A stretch of 64,000 nucleotides of DNA from Glycine soja (GCF_004193775.1 NC_041016.1:36605334-36669333), one strand, 5' to 3'. Positions 44,405 through 56,606 are shown, counted from the first letter of the stretch. Numbers and translations: made by a program. Notes: a model not told the origin generated them from the letters alone.

Positions 44405-45143
44405 GCTGATGTGAACACACAAGAAAGAGGCCTAAAGAGAAGAAAAGCGGTGGAGTTGGTGAACTTGGATGTAAGGGCTTTGGTGGGAGAGGCGAATCCA
44501 TCGATTCCAACGTAAAAGGCCATAGCGTAGAAGCACTCTAGGCATTGCAAATTAGAGCTTGGTCTTTCTATCACCATCTTCACTCCCACCAATTCTTATT
44601 CAATTCCTAGATCCTGCTTGTTGGACCAAGAAAAACTATCTAGCTAGAGGAGGTGAATAGAAGTTCTTGAAATCTTTTTCACTTTTTCAAAATCCTTTTG
44701 AAAAACCTTTTTACCACCCTCTTATATTGGATTGATTGAACCAATTGTAATCACAAAATTAGAGTTATTAGATGAAAAGACCCTTGGAAAACCTTAACCC
44801 AATATGAAGATGCAAAATCAATTAAACAAATATTCAATTACTAAAATTGCATAACATATAAAAGGAGTTTGGGATAGAAAGATATATGAATCGTCGATCG
44901 AGATCGAGTTGTTCTCCTGATGGAATACTCCCTCCAAGACTTGGTCCACTATATGCAATGTTAAACTAAGAGATACATGTAACATCTTCCAAAATCAACC
45001 TCAGAGAAGCAATGATAGAACTTTCGAAAATGTATTTTTGGAAAGAGGGTATTTAGGAAAAATGAATAGAAGAAGAGTTATATCAACAATAAAGGGAGGT
45101 AGATATAACAATTGCTAGATAAAAATCATTGAAATGATTTTGC
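44405..45143. other. Spacer of the large inverted repeat
   Basis: About 740 bp with no recognised gene. A minus-strand frame at 44389-44592 is short and unrecognised. Confidence 0.5.
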
Positions 45144-45866
45144 ATTGACGTTGGCCCATCACCTTATATGATATAGTTGTGGGTTGTTACTTTGGAATGG
45201 ACAACTTTATGAAAACCAAAAGCAAAAGGCAATTCTTAAGGAAGCCCATTTTTTTCTTGGTGCACCCCCAAGATTCTTAATATTTCCTTCTTACCCTTCC
45301 CTTTCTTAATACACACAAATGTATTATGGATTGAAACACACAATAAATTTGCATTATGGATTACTCGATCCGTAATTATATAGGGGTGGGGCGATGAAAT
45401 GGTGGTTTAATGCGTTGTGGAGGTTGTAATTTAGTGTGGTGTGGAGGTGGTGTTGGGTGGTTGCAATGGTGGTGTTTGGGTTCGGCGATGGTGTTGGGTG
45501 GAGGTGAGGTGCGGTGGTCATGGAGGTTTGGGGGAGAAGTGGTCATGGAAGTTTGCTTGGGAGAGGAAGGAGAAGAAGGATAAAAAAAGTGATATTAGGA
45601 ATTCTTGGGGTGCAACAAGTAAAAAATGGATTGTAATAATTTCCAAAACAAAATTTTGATTTTTGACCATAACCCTCGTTCAAAGTTCATTTATAATTTC
45701 ATATCTACAAAGTTGAGCAACTAAAACTCAGATTTCTGTTTTGCAGTTGAAAATATCATGTGCAATAGTCAAAAGTGACTACCTTCAAAGTACCCCTAAA
45801 CATGTCACTATAATGTGAATGTCATAATTGGGATAAAAAGCTATACCCTTAACAAAGATTATTTAA
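45144..45866 (-). repeat. Large inverted repeat, right arm
   Basis: Inverted counterpart of 43713-44404. Its middle is Gly/Val-coding only because of GGTGGTG-type low complexity, so the predicted frame at 45441-45659 is not supported as a gene. Confidence 0.8.
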
Positions 45867-48129
45867 TCCTTTTTTTAATTTGTTGTCATATTGAGCTGTT
45901 TGAGGCCCATTTTGAATATAAAAAATAGACAAAATAGTGAAAAAGGATAACAGAAAAGAACAAGAAATTAAATATAAGAAAGAAAGAAAAATCAAGTTTC
46001 TGATTGAAAGGGATCAGCAACGTGTAACGTTTAAACAATACTCAATTTAAAAATGAATCCAGTAGCCAAAACAAACGAGCCAACGAGAAGTCTTTAATCG
46101 ATAAGCTAAACCAATGAAATTATTGTTGTATAAATAGTGGACTGAAGAGTGATGGGGTTGAAAATGTTCTGGCAAAAAAAAATCATACTGAAATTCCAAG
46201 AGATCATTGAAAAAAAGAGGAAAAAATCAAAGAAAGAAACAGGGAAAGATCCAGAAAGCAGAGAAACCAAAGTCATAATCTGGTATGCCTTTTTAAAACA
46301 AAAATCCCTCCTATTTTTTGTGTTTTTGATATAGAATTTGTTTCCAATGAAATGATCACAGACACACATTAAAACCCCTAACAAAAGCTAACTAGCACAT
46401 AGTTCATGGTCACCCAAATATTGGCTTTCAACACATAAATAATGCTCTCAAGTTTTATATTTCACATTTTGAGACCAAAGATACAAGAAAATAAAATGAA
46501 ATTGAAAATTTGTTGTCTTTTTACTCACTTTGTTTTGTTTAAATTACTGCAATAACATTGGTGCTAGGTAAAGGCTTATGTAGGACCCGATTTGATTTCC
46601 TCTTCTAACTGACTTGCGTACTCTAGTTCAACCCCTGATACTTTTCTTTGTAATTTGCTTTCTATTGGATTATTTTTGGTATTTTTAATATTTTTATGTA
46701 TAAAAAAATAGATTATGGAATGGGCGGCATTTTAATTGCATAAAGGGATTTCCTATCTCAAAACCCTAAATTGTTATTTTCACTCCCAGTGTTTTCAAAA
46801 AAATGTAAATGTGCAAAATTACCTCCTCCCTTCCCTACATCCCTTCCCTCCTCGGCTTTCAATTGCAACAAAATCTATGTACAAAATCTACTAAAAAAAA
46901 ACATATTTTTGTTGTAGTACAAGGGGTGTATAAAATTAAAACAAACTCGTTTTTGTTGTAAATTTTGTATGTGGAAAAAACTTTCCTTTTTTATATTTTG
47001 TATGCGTAAATGTGTTTCCATGTTATATGTTGTAGGCACCTCCTATAGTACGGAAACCATTGTAGTATAAGGGTTACAGACAAAATATAAAGCAACTAAA
47101 GTTTATACTTAAGGTCTACCAACACAAAAAATATTTGCTATAAGTTTTTATAAAGTAAAAAACATTTGTTGACAAAAAAAAAAATATGTTAGCAAAAAGA
47201 CCCAACATATAACTCATTTAATGTAAAACAACATTATCTTAAAATTTATTTTAGGCGTTACTCACCATTGAATTAACCTTATAATTATGAGTATCTTGAG
47301 GCTGATTTGATTGTATACTCACTTAATTGCTTTGAAGTATCTTATCCATTTTTTGACATCTCAACACATTTCAATATACCTTGTAAACCTATAAGTAACT
47401 CCTTTCTCCACTGAAATGTCAGTCACCTGTAATTTCATAAGCATTTCTTTTTTCCATCCTTCTAAACACCCGTATCATTTAGTATAGATTTCTTAATTTA
47501 GACAATTTTTTAGAAAATAATCTTAAAATTTCTTTCTTATATAAAAAAATTAAAAATTAAGGATTCTAAGATGATTTTAAAAAAAAAAAATCGCTTTAGA
47601 AAGTAAATTTTTTAAAACGATTTTTTAAAGAATTATCTTAAAATATTTTTTTTAAATTAAAAAATCAAAAATATTTATAAGCAACTACCATGAGTTTTCA
47701 ATTTAGGAATTCAATATATTAAGTTAGTCACCAATATCTTCTAGAGTCCCTTATACCAAAAAAGATCTTCCAATGGATTAACAGCTTCAGAAGGTAGAAG
47801 CAGCGAAATGTAAGGAACAAAAACCATAAAGGATCTTCCAAATCAATGGTTTTTATCTAGATCATGTATGACAGAGACCATAAAAAAATGATGCATGTAT
47901 ACACTATTTTGATTTCATATTTGTATTTAATTACATGAGGAATGGTCTTCAAGCGCTTGGAAGCCAAAAAAGAACACCAAATCTGCAATTTTATTTAAGA
48001 ACATGAAAGGGAAAACCCAAAAATCAATGACCACTATCATTATAAGAAAAAAAGGAAAAAAGAAGCTATACATATCACCAAAAAAAGAGAGTAAATCAAA
48101 GTTGGCTTGTTTGGTTCCAACCTGTGAGT
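45867..48129. other. AT-rich stretch without recognised gene
   Basis: Only short, low-complexity frames. I found no convincing element ends. Confidence 0.5.
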
Positions 48130-48430
48130 GAACCCTCACGCTCTCTAGAGTGAGTCTAGTTCTCACAATCCCAGGATAAACACAATTCACAGTGATGTTG
48201 GCCCCAATTTGCTGCAGAAATTAATTTATTAATGTCTTATTGTATGTTGGAACAGATAAAATACAATATCATAAACAATTCAAGCAAGCAAAAATAGTAA
48301 GAACAGGGTTAAATTAACGAATGAAATTCCTGAGGAAACATGAGTAGCAGTGATTATTGAGTAGGGAAACAAACAAATATGGCTGTTTGAGATGGAAAGG
48401 ATCATTTCAACTTCATCTCCAGATATAGTG

Positions 48431-48478
<48 letters not shown>

Positions 48479-48718
48479 GAGGAGAGGGAGAGGCAAACCG
48501 AGAGAGTGAAAGTGAGCAACGAAGTTAGTACCTGAATTGAGAGAACTAAGATCAAGAGCCATCACGATGATCTCTGAATCAAGATACTCTGACACTATGC
48601 GCGCTTTCGTGTCTTCCGCAGCTTTCATGCTAGGTGCCGGCAGAACCAGCCTCGCCCCATGCTTCGCTAGCACATGCGCTGTTTCAGTTCCGATTCCAGA
48701 CTTGGCACCTCATCGTAA
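48130..48718 (-). pseudogene. TIC32-like short-chain dehydrogenase/reductase fragment
   Basis: On the minus strand 48718-48480 reads GAKSGIGTETAHVLAKHGAR, KARIVSEYLDSEIIVMALDL and NFVAHFHSLGLPL, the nucleotide-binding GxxxGxG segment and following strands of a Rossmann-fold reductase like plant TIC32. After a TA microsatellite a poorer stretch (ISGDEVEM) follows, and 48195-48130 reads ITVNCVYPGIVRTRLTLE, the VNxxxPGxVRT motif. The catalytic YxxxK segment is not found. Missing central sequence and microsatellite disruption mark it as a pseudogene. Confidence 0.7.
48431..48473. repeat. TA microsatellite inside the TIC32-like pseudogene
   Basis: An uninterrupted alternating TA run of about 21 units, placed where the reductase frame breaks. 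Confidence 0.9.
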
Positions 48719-49698
48719 CCAGAAATATACATCATATATAATTTTAAATTTTATAGATTCATATTAGAGATTATCTTCACTTTCTCACTTTTTCTCTCAC
48801 TCAAGAAGAACCAAACCTTTTTATTTTTATTTTCTTCCAAGGTGATCTTGTTGCATTTCAATAGTGATCTAAAAAATTTGGCAAAAGAAAAGAGATTGTC
48901 TTTTTTAACACAAGGTCTCTCACAACTTTCTGGCATAAGAAAAAACAAAATTTCTATCTTTACAATACACAAATAAGATATATTAACTCATATATCTTAA
49001 AAAATTCAAATCATGATATGCATTTAACTTAAGTGTGGATGCTATAACACTCATCATCATATAATGAAAAAACAGGACCAACATAGTTTATTAACATTGG
49101 TCATGGTAAGTCCCGTCCCAATTTCTTGAAAAGACATTCCTTTTCAGAGTTCCATTCCTAAGAAACACTTGCACTTTAAGAATTTCACACGGATCCTTTT
49201 TCTAACCTACGCTTCAGGAACTTTTCCTACATCTAAATTCTAATCCCTATTTAATTTCACACTATTCACTAGACAAACACACAATGGAGACTCTTACCTA
49301 AAATTATGGTTATGGCATTAAAGAAAAAATAAATTAGAGAAACAAAGAATACCTCAACGAGAGGGAATCATGCTAGTTTTCCTTGCTTTTATTCTCTCAT
49401 GTCAAATTAGAGTTCAACAGATTACTACCAACCTTACTCATAAACAATTATAGTCACATAGCAAAATGTTTCATAAATGCCACATTCATCCTAACGTGCA
49501 ATTTCAATGCAAATTTATCCTCTAGTATTCAATCTAAATTTTCAAACTGTAAATCACATGGTTTACTTTCTTCTCCAATTTAGATAATTTAGTCTTGAAC
49601 AGGGAGCACAGATTCAACATTATGCAATTGACAACTAATCTACATTACAATAAAATTAAAAGAAAACTATGATGAAGGAAAAGTGAATGAAAGTAGAC
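48719..49698. other. AT-rich stretch without recognised gene
   Basis: No supported frame or repeat boundary. Confidence 0.5.
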
Positions 49699-49803
49699 CA
49701 GGAGGCATGCGGCGAGTTCGAAGTGGACGGTGTTGGAGAGGTCGATACATCGGTGTTCGGAGGGCGCCAGCACGGCAGCGCTGAAGATGGCAAGGAAACT
49801 CAT
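49699..49803 (-). CDS. Candidate orphan first exon, unrecognised
   Basis: Thirty-five codons from ATG 49803 (MSFLAIFSAAVLAPSEHR) to a possible splice donor CTG/GTCTAC at 49699. The stretch is distinctly GC-rich compared with its AT-rich surroundings and follows a CCCTAATTCGCCC leader of the type seen in plant 5' untranslated regions. The start looks like a hydrophobic signal segment. I do not recognise the family, and no following exon is evident on the minus strand, so it may be another stranded gene fragment. Confidence 0.3.
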
Positions 49804-50059
49804 GGATTTGGTCACAGGAAGGGCATGAAAGGGCGAAGAGACGGTGAAATCTAAGGGCGAATTAGGGTTTTTGCTAAAGAAATTTGGGACAAAGAGTGGA
49901 AGCCCTAGAAGGTGTGGTGTGGGGTTGAAAAGGTGGACGTAAGAGAGAGTGAAAAAAAAATAAAGGTGAGAGAGAACAAATAAGGGAAGAAAAAAAGAAG
50001 GAAAATACAATAAGAGTTAAGAAAAAAAATATGTCTCTTATATTAGTCATAACTCTTGC

Positions 50060-51485
50060 AAGAGCCTAAGTGAAGAACTTCATGACTATTATGAAAGAAG
50101 GCATAGGTCACATCTTAGACTTCACTCCTATAGGAGAGAAAAGGAAAGAAAGCCTCAAGAGGCTAACATTAACCTCCCATACTTCCATGGGAAGGACAAT
50201 GTAGAGGTATATTTAGATTGGGAAATAAAGGTAGAGCAACAACTTAAAAGGAAGTCTACTTCAAAATTTTATGGCTCTCACTCTTATCCAAAGAAAGACC
50301 AAGGTCAAGGCATCTTAGGGGTGACACCTTCTAAGCCCAAAGATGATAAGGGGAAAACAATAGAAAAGCAACCACCTAAGGCTAGTGTGCAAGAGAAGAA
50401 TAGCTCTATAAAGTGCTTTAAATGTCTTGGAAGAGGACACATTACTTCTCAATGCCCCACCAAGAAAACCATGATTATGAGGGGTCAAGACATTTATAGT
50501 AGTCAAGATGAGACTACTACTTCACCTTCCTCTAGTGAAAGTAAAGAAGCAAAAGGGGAAGAATCTAGTGAAGAAATCTACCCCAAGAAGAAGGACAAAC
50601 TTTAATGGTTAAGGAGGAGTGTTAGGAAGTAAGTGTTTCCCCCAAGAGGTTAGCTAAGAAGGAAAGTCATTTTGCAATAAAGATAAACATTAAAGAAACT
50701 TCCCTTCTTAGACAACCTCCGCATCTTCTCATTTTTAAAAAGACACTTGTTAGCACTGCCACACCTCTTGGGTTTGAGGATATTCCAGAAGTAAATGAGT
50801 TGTTGGATAAGGGTTTGGTTCGTAAAAGCTTCAGTCTTTGTGCTTTGTTGGTGCCCAAAATAGGTATTATTAGGCACCAAATCCCTAAAATAGGTGATAT
50901 GATGAATGTGTTGAGTGGTGCAACCCTCTTTTGTAAAATCACTCATGCATCCAACACCTTCATGATTTGTGTACATAGGGATTCATTAGGTAGGTTTGTT
51001 ATTATTTTTAGTTTCAATACAAACTTAGGTGCACATATGGGACACCTTAGGTTTGTTGTACTTTTTTGTAGGAATAATCAACATGGAAATACAAAAAAAT
51101 GGTATGTTTTATTGCCTTATTTTCCTTAATTTTTTAAATAGTGATCAAGCGGTTGTCACGGACCCTAAGAGAATAAAGGTCATTCCTGAGTGGCCCACTC
51201 CACCAAGTATAAGGAAAATTTGGGGCTTTCATTACTTAACAGACTTTTACAAAAGGTTTGTCCCATATTTTTCTATACTTGTAGCACCACTCATTGAGTT
51301 GGTGAGGAACTATGTTCCCTCATGGGAAGATGCCCAGGAAGGGGTTTTCATACCTTACCCTACTCCAACATACCAAACACCACTAATATATATGTTTTTA
51401 TTCTTTTTACAGGTGTTGAGGGAAAAATCCCAGAAATTCAAGAAACTCTGGATTTGAGGTCAAATCCTTTTCAAGGGGGAGGGAA
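50060..51485 (+). pseudogene. Degraded Ty3/gypsy gag-pol remnant
   Basis: Left part reads LPYFHGKDNVEVYLDWEIKV (in pieces), then a gag zinc knuckle CFKCLGRGHITSQC near 50415-50455. From about 50760 to 51350, scattered reverse-transcriptase phrases follow: IPEVNELLDKGLVRKS, LSGATLFCKI, DSLGRFVII, then a later IPEWPTPPSIRKIWGFHYL block. The catalytic aspartates are lost and large segments are missing. A purine-rich AAGGGGGAGGGAA at 51473-51485 precedes the family-F LTR start, so this is the inner part of a family-F element. Confidence 0.75.
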
Positions 51486-52547
51486 TGATGCAATCCTACC
51501 CCCTAAGGGCATTGGAAAGAAGATTCCAAGAAGATTAGGCCAGAGATGCAAGAGAAGGCCTTAGGGTTCTCATGAGCCTTAGGGTAGATTTTGGGCTCAT
51601 GGGCTAAGTATGAGCCCACTTATATTTGTACATATTAGATTAGGATTTCATTATTTTGGGTATTTTATTTAGGGCTCCATAATGTAGGTAGGGTACCCTA
51701 GAAATGTAGGATTTTTCAGCCCTTGTATTTTAGGGCACCTAGACTAGTTTTTGTATCAGTGGTAGTTTTGTAATTTCACATGCATTACATGAATATTTGA
51801 TGTGTGTGTTGAGAAATAAATTTAATTGAATTAGGAGAAGCCCAATCCAATTAAATTTTAGAGGGGGGGAGGTGAGCATTTGCTTGCTACACCCCATTGC
51901 CACATCATATATAGTCACACTTTGTGCATGTCCTTCATGCTTTACATGCCTCATGACACCTAAGCACACTTAGTGGAGAATCTTGGACTTGATCTTGGAT
52001 TAGTGGGATAAACCATAGCTAAAATTCAGTAATCACAACTAGTGAAATTTTGGTTCAAAAATTTGGCTCCACAAATTCAATTTGAAATTCAAGTAAAATT
52101 TGAATAGAAATTCAAATTTCCCTCCAATTTTGTGTGACACTTAGGGTATAAATAGAGGCTATGTGTGTGCATTTTTTCAACTTTGATTATTTGAGAATTG
52201 TAGAAGCAAAGCTTCATGGTGAATCAAAGGTGATTCAAAGGTGTTTTGATGATAACAATTATGATAACAAAAGATGATGACAAAGGTGATGACAAAAAGC
52301 TCAAAGAATAACTCAAGTGAATCAAGAACAATTCAAGAATTCAAGATAAGAATCAAGAAGAATTCAAGACTCAAGAAGAAAGTTTAGAGTCAAGAATCAA
52401 GGTTCAAGGTTCAAGATCTCAAGAATCAAGATCAAGATTCAAGAATCGAGAGAAGGCTTAATCAAGATAAGTATGAAAAGTTTTTCTCAAAAATTGAGTA
52501 GCACATGATTTTTCTTAAAACATGTTTACCAAAGAGTTTTTACTCTC

Positions 52548-52785
52548 TAGTAATCGATTACCAGATTGTTGTAATCAATTACCAGTAGCAAAATTGTTTT
52601 GAAAAAGTTTTCAAATTGAATTTACAATGTTCCAATTAATTTCAAAAAGTTGTAATCGATTACAATGTTTTGGTAATCGATTACCAGTGGCTTTGAATGT
52701 TGAAATTCAAATGTGAAGAGTCACATCCTTTCACATAAAAGCTTTGTGTAATCGATTACACTTATTTGGTAATCGATTACCAGTT
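52548..52785. repeat. TAATCGATTA palindromes in G
   Basis: Five or more copies of the core with TGG/CCA or TGT/ACA flanks (for example GTAATCGATTACAATG and TGGTAATCGATTACCAG), in doublets. Same word as in element D although the LTRs are otherwise unrelated. Confidence 0.9.
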
Positions 52786-53336
52786 ACTGTTTCTGAATAA
52801 ATCAAAAGTTGTAACTCTTCAAAAGGTTTTTGACTTTTTCAAATTGGTTTTAAGTTTTTCTAAAAGTTATAACTCTTCTAAATGGTCTTCTTGACCAGAC
52901 ATGAAGAGTCTATAAAAGCAAGGCTTTGTTTTGCATTTTAATTAATTCATTCATTCAATCTTGAATACTTTTCCAATCAATCTCTTACAATCCTTTACAA
53001 GCTTTGAATCTCTTTGAACTTCTTCTTCTTCTTTGTACCAAAAGCTTTATGAAGTTTTCTGGTTTTCCAAACCTTGAAAACTTGTGCTATTCATCTTTTC
53101 ATTCTTTTCTCCCTTTGCCAAAAAGAATTTGCCAAGGACTAACCGCCTGAATTCTTTTGTGTCTCCCTTCTCCCTTGTCAAAGAATTCAAAACGACACAG
53201 TCTGAGAATTCTTTTGATTATTCCCTTTCCCTAATACAAAAGTGTTCAAAGGACTAACCGCCTAAGAATTCTTTTGTATCCCCATTCACAAAGTATCAAA
53301 GGTTTAACCGCCTGAGATCTTTGTCTTAACACATTG

Positions 53337-53485
53337 GAGGGTACATCCTTTGTGGTACAAGTAGAGGGTACGTCTACTTGGGTTTGACTGAGAACAAGAG
53401 AGGGTACATCTCTTGTAGATCAGTTCTAGTGGAGGGTACATCCACTAGGTTCAAAGAGAACAAGGGAGGGTACATCCCTTGTGGA
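53337..53485 (+). repeat. Degenerate GAGGGTACATC repeat
   Basis: Consecutive units of about 30-45 bp each start GAGGGTAC(A/G)TC and are followed by a short complementary-looking echo of the preceding word (for example CCTTTGTGG and TCTACTTGG). Confidence 0.75.
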
Positions 53486-54078
53486 TCTTTGCTTGTAAAA
53501 GGATTTTTACAAGGTTGAAAGAAATCTCAAGGACTGCAGGTCGCTTGGGGACTGGATGTAGGCACGGGTTGTTGCCGAACCAGTATAAAAACTCTTGTGT
53601 GTTTGTTTCCTTCTTCCCTACTCTTTTACTTTCCACTGTGCATTTAATTTCCGCTTTTACTTTCTGTTAAGTTTCTCTTCTACTCCATATTCTCTTAACA
53701 ACATAAGTAAAAGCCTTAGAAGAGTACTTTTTTAATTAGTAAAGGTTTAGGAATAATTAATTCAACCCCCCTTCTTAACTATTCTGAGGCCACTCAATCC
53801 AACAAGAATTACAATTCAAAGTTTAGATCTCATTTGAGGCACAAAATTTTGTACTCCTTCCCTCCTTCTCCCTCCCCTCATCTTCTCCTCCTTCAAGCTC
53901 TTGTCCATGACTTCCTATGGTGGTGAGCTTGTGCTTGACTCATCTTCTCCTTGAAATGGCATCTCCAATCATCTTTCTTCCTTCTCCATTCCGTTGCCAT
54001 TGAACTTCAAGAAGCAAATGACTCCATTGATGAAGAAGATCCAAGGCCTACAAGCTCCACATGGAACCACTTCATGAA

Positions 54079-55047
54079 TGATGCAATCCTACCCCCCAAG
54101 GGCATTGGATAGAAGACTCCAAGAAGATTGGACCAGAGATGCAAAAGAAGGCCCTAGGGTTCTCATAAGCCTTAGGCTTGATTTTGGGCCCATGGGTTAA
54201 GTATGAGCCAACTTATATTTGTACATATTAGATTAGGATTTCATTATTTTTGGGCATTTTATTTAGGGCTCCATAATGTAGGTAGGGTACCCTAGAAATG
54301 TAGGATTTTTCAGCCCTTGTATTTTAGGGGACCTAGACTAGTTTTTGTATTAGGGGTAGTTTTGTAATTTCACATGCATTAAGTAAATATTTGATGTGTG
54401 TGTTGAGAAATAAATTTAATTGAATTGGGAGAAGCCCAATCCAATTAAATTTTAGAGGGGGGGAGGTTTGCATTTGCTTGCTACACCCTATTACCAAATT
54501 ATATAGTCACACTTTGTGCATGTCCTTCATGTTTTACATGCCTCGTGACACCTAGGTACACTTAGTGGAGAATCTTGGACTTGATCTTGGATTACTGGGC
54601 CGAACCATAACTAAAATTCACTAATCTTAATTAGTGAGATTTTGGCTCCAAAATTTGGCTCCACAAATTCAATTTCAAATCCAAGTGAAATTTGAATAGA
54701 AATTCAAATTTCCCTCCAATTGTGTGGCACTTAGGCTATAAAAAGAGGTCATGTGTGTGCATGTTTTCAACTTTGATCATTTGAGAATTACAATTCAAAT
54801 TTCAGACCTCATTTGAGGCACAAAATTTCGCGCTCCTTCTCCCTCCCCTCATCTTCTCCTCCTTCAAGCTCTTATCCATGGCTTCCTATGGTGGTGAGCT
54901 TGTGCTTGACTCATCTTCTCCTTAAAGTGGTGTCTCCAATCATCTTTCTTCCTTCTCCATTCCGCTATCATTGAAATTCAAGAAGCGAATGACTCCATTG
55001 ATGAAGAAGATCCAAGGCCTACAATCCACATGGAGCCACTTCATGAA
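54079..55047 (+). repeat. Family-F LTR unit 2
   Basis: A second, directly abutting copy of the LTR (969 bp), again ending CCACTTCA followed by TGAA. A predicted short protein within it is not supported. Confidence 0.75.
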
Positions 55048-55137
55048 TTATGGAATCCTACCCCCCAAGGGCATTGGATAGAAGACTCCAAGAAGATTAG
55101 ACCAGAGATGCAAGAAAATGCCCTAGGGTTCTAATGT
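55048..55137 (+). repeat. Family-F LTR unit 3, truncated
   Basis: The first 90 bp of another unit (TATGGAATCCTACCCCCC), cut where the inverted copy begins. Confidence 0.75.
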
Positions 55138-56008
55138 AGCTCTATATGGAGCTTGTAGGCCTTGGATCTTCTTCATCAATGGAGTCCTTTGCTTCTTGAA
55201 TATCAATGGTAGCGGAATGGAGAAGGAAGAAAGATGAATGAATACGCCACTTCAAGGAGAAGATGAGTCAAGAAGAAGCTCACCATCATAGGAAGCCATG
55301 GATAAGAGCTTGAAGGAAGGAGAAGATGAGTGAAGGGAGAGGGAGAGAAGGAGCACAAAATTTTGTGCCTCAAATGAGGTCTGAAATTTGAAGTGTAATT
55401 CTCAAATGATCAAAGTTGAAAAGAATGCACACACATGGCCTCTATTTATAGCCTAAGTGTCACACAAAATTGGAGGAAAATTTGAATTTCTATTCAAATT
55501 TCACTTGAATTTGAAATTAAATTTGTGGAGCCAAATTTTGGAGCCAAAATTTCACTAATTATGATTTGTGAATTTTAGTTATGGTTCAACCCACTAATCC
55601 AAGATCAATTCCAAGATTCTCTACTAAGTGTGCTTAGGTGTCATGAGGCATGTAAAACATGAAGGACATGTACAAAGTGAGACTATATGATGTGGCAATG
55701 GGATGTAGCAAGCAAATGCTCACCTCCCCCTCTAAAATTTAATTGGATTGAGCTTCTTCCAATTCAATTAAATTTATGTCCCAACACACACATCAAATAT
55801 TTACTTAATTCATATGAAATTACAAAACTACCCCTAACACAAAAACTAGTCTAGGTGCCCTAAAATACAAGGGCTAAAAAATCCTACATTTATAGGGTAC
55901 CCTACCTACATTATAGAACCCTAAATACAAGGCCCAAAAATAATGAAACCTTAATCGAATATGTACAAAGATAAGTGGGTTCATACTTTGCCCATGGGTC
56001 CGACATCT
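55138..56008 (-). repeat. Family-F LTR, inverted copy
   Basis: The reverse complement of the greater part of units 1 and 2, from near the LTR end (TGGAGCTTGTAGGCC at 55150) to GGGCAAAGTATGAACCC near 55990. It forms a tail-to-tail arrangement with units 2-3. Confidence 0.8.
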
Positions 56009-56606
56009 ACCCTAAGTGATGTTGACACCACACACTTTAATCAGAAACCTTAAAGCTTACTTTTATGGGTCTTCTCCTAACCTATATGGTGTTTAACCTT
56101 CCCATTCCTACACAACGTGGAACTTCACCTCACACTTGTACACCAACAATCTCCCCCTTAAGTATGAGTCTCTTCCATATGGTAGTCACCCCCTCAAGCG
56201 AAATCCATTATCATCCACGAGCATTCCATGGTGGCCATTAGAGTCCATATGCTCTAGATGCTTGCATCGTCGCTCCACTCATGGAACACGCTACCCAGAC
56301 CCACCGCTAGGAATACTTTCAATACAAGGGATCCCTAGGCCAAGGATCCATTGTCACCATCTTACTCATCCAAGTCAGTCACCAAGTCAGACCTAGCTTT
56401 GATACCAAAATTATGTAATCGAGGGGAGTAAGCACTAAGGTGATTTATAACAATGATCGATGGACAACCACATAAGTGAATTCGACACCATACCTTAACC
56501 ATAAACCTTAAGGCTCAAGTTTATTGGTGTTATCCTCACTTATATGATTATCAACCTTCTCATTCCTACCCGATGTGGGACTTCACCTCACACTTATATT
56601 CTAGCA
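56009..56606 (-). mobile_element. TRIM-like miniature LTR element
   Basis: Two related short LTRs, 56414-56606 (193 bp, minus-strand start TGCTAGAATATAAGTG) and about 56015-56148 (start TGTTGGTGTACAAGTG), share GTGAGGTGAAGT and GGAATG phrases. Between them lies only about 265 bp, with a methionine-tRNA primer site TGGTATCAAAGC (56396-56407) and a purine tract TTAAGGGGGAGAT (56149-56161). The left LTR is truncated at its join with the family-F copy. No coding capacity. Confidence 0.7.

Larger units (their letters stand above)
52199..53804 (+). mobile_element. G: solo LTR (1606 bp) inside family-F LTR
   Basis: Ends are TGTAGAAGC...CCAACA and it is flanked by the perfect 5-bp duplication AGAAT (52194-52198 and 53805-53809). 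Removing it restores continuity with the neighbouring F unit. It contains a TATA-like box (TATAAAAGC near 52912), several TAATCGATTA palindromes (52550-52780), and four or five GAGGGTACATC-type repeats (53337-53485). No coding sequence. Orientation is uncertain, because the reverse reads TGTTGGATTGAGTGGCC, which I recall as a copia-like LTR start. Confidence 0.85.
51486..54078 (+). repeat. Family-F LTR unit 1, interrupted by solo LTR G
   Basis: Starts TGATGCAATCCTACCCCC after a polypurine-like tract and resumes after G at 53810. Its end phrase CCACTTCA is followed by TGAA and then the next unit. Without G it is about 980 bp. It includes TATAAATAGAGG at 52148-52159. Confidence 0.75.

Noticed and set aside
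45441..45659. Gly/Val/Trp-rich protein on the plus strand
   Set aside because: Low-complexity GGTGG sequence in an inverted-repeat arm; the other arm does not keep the frame.
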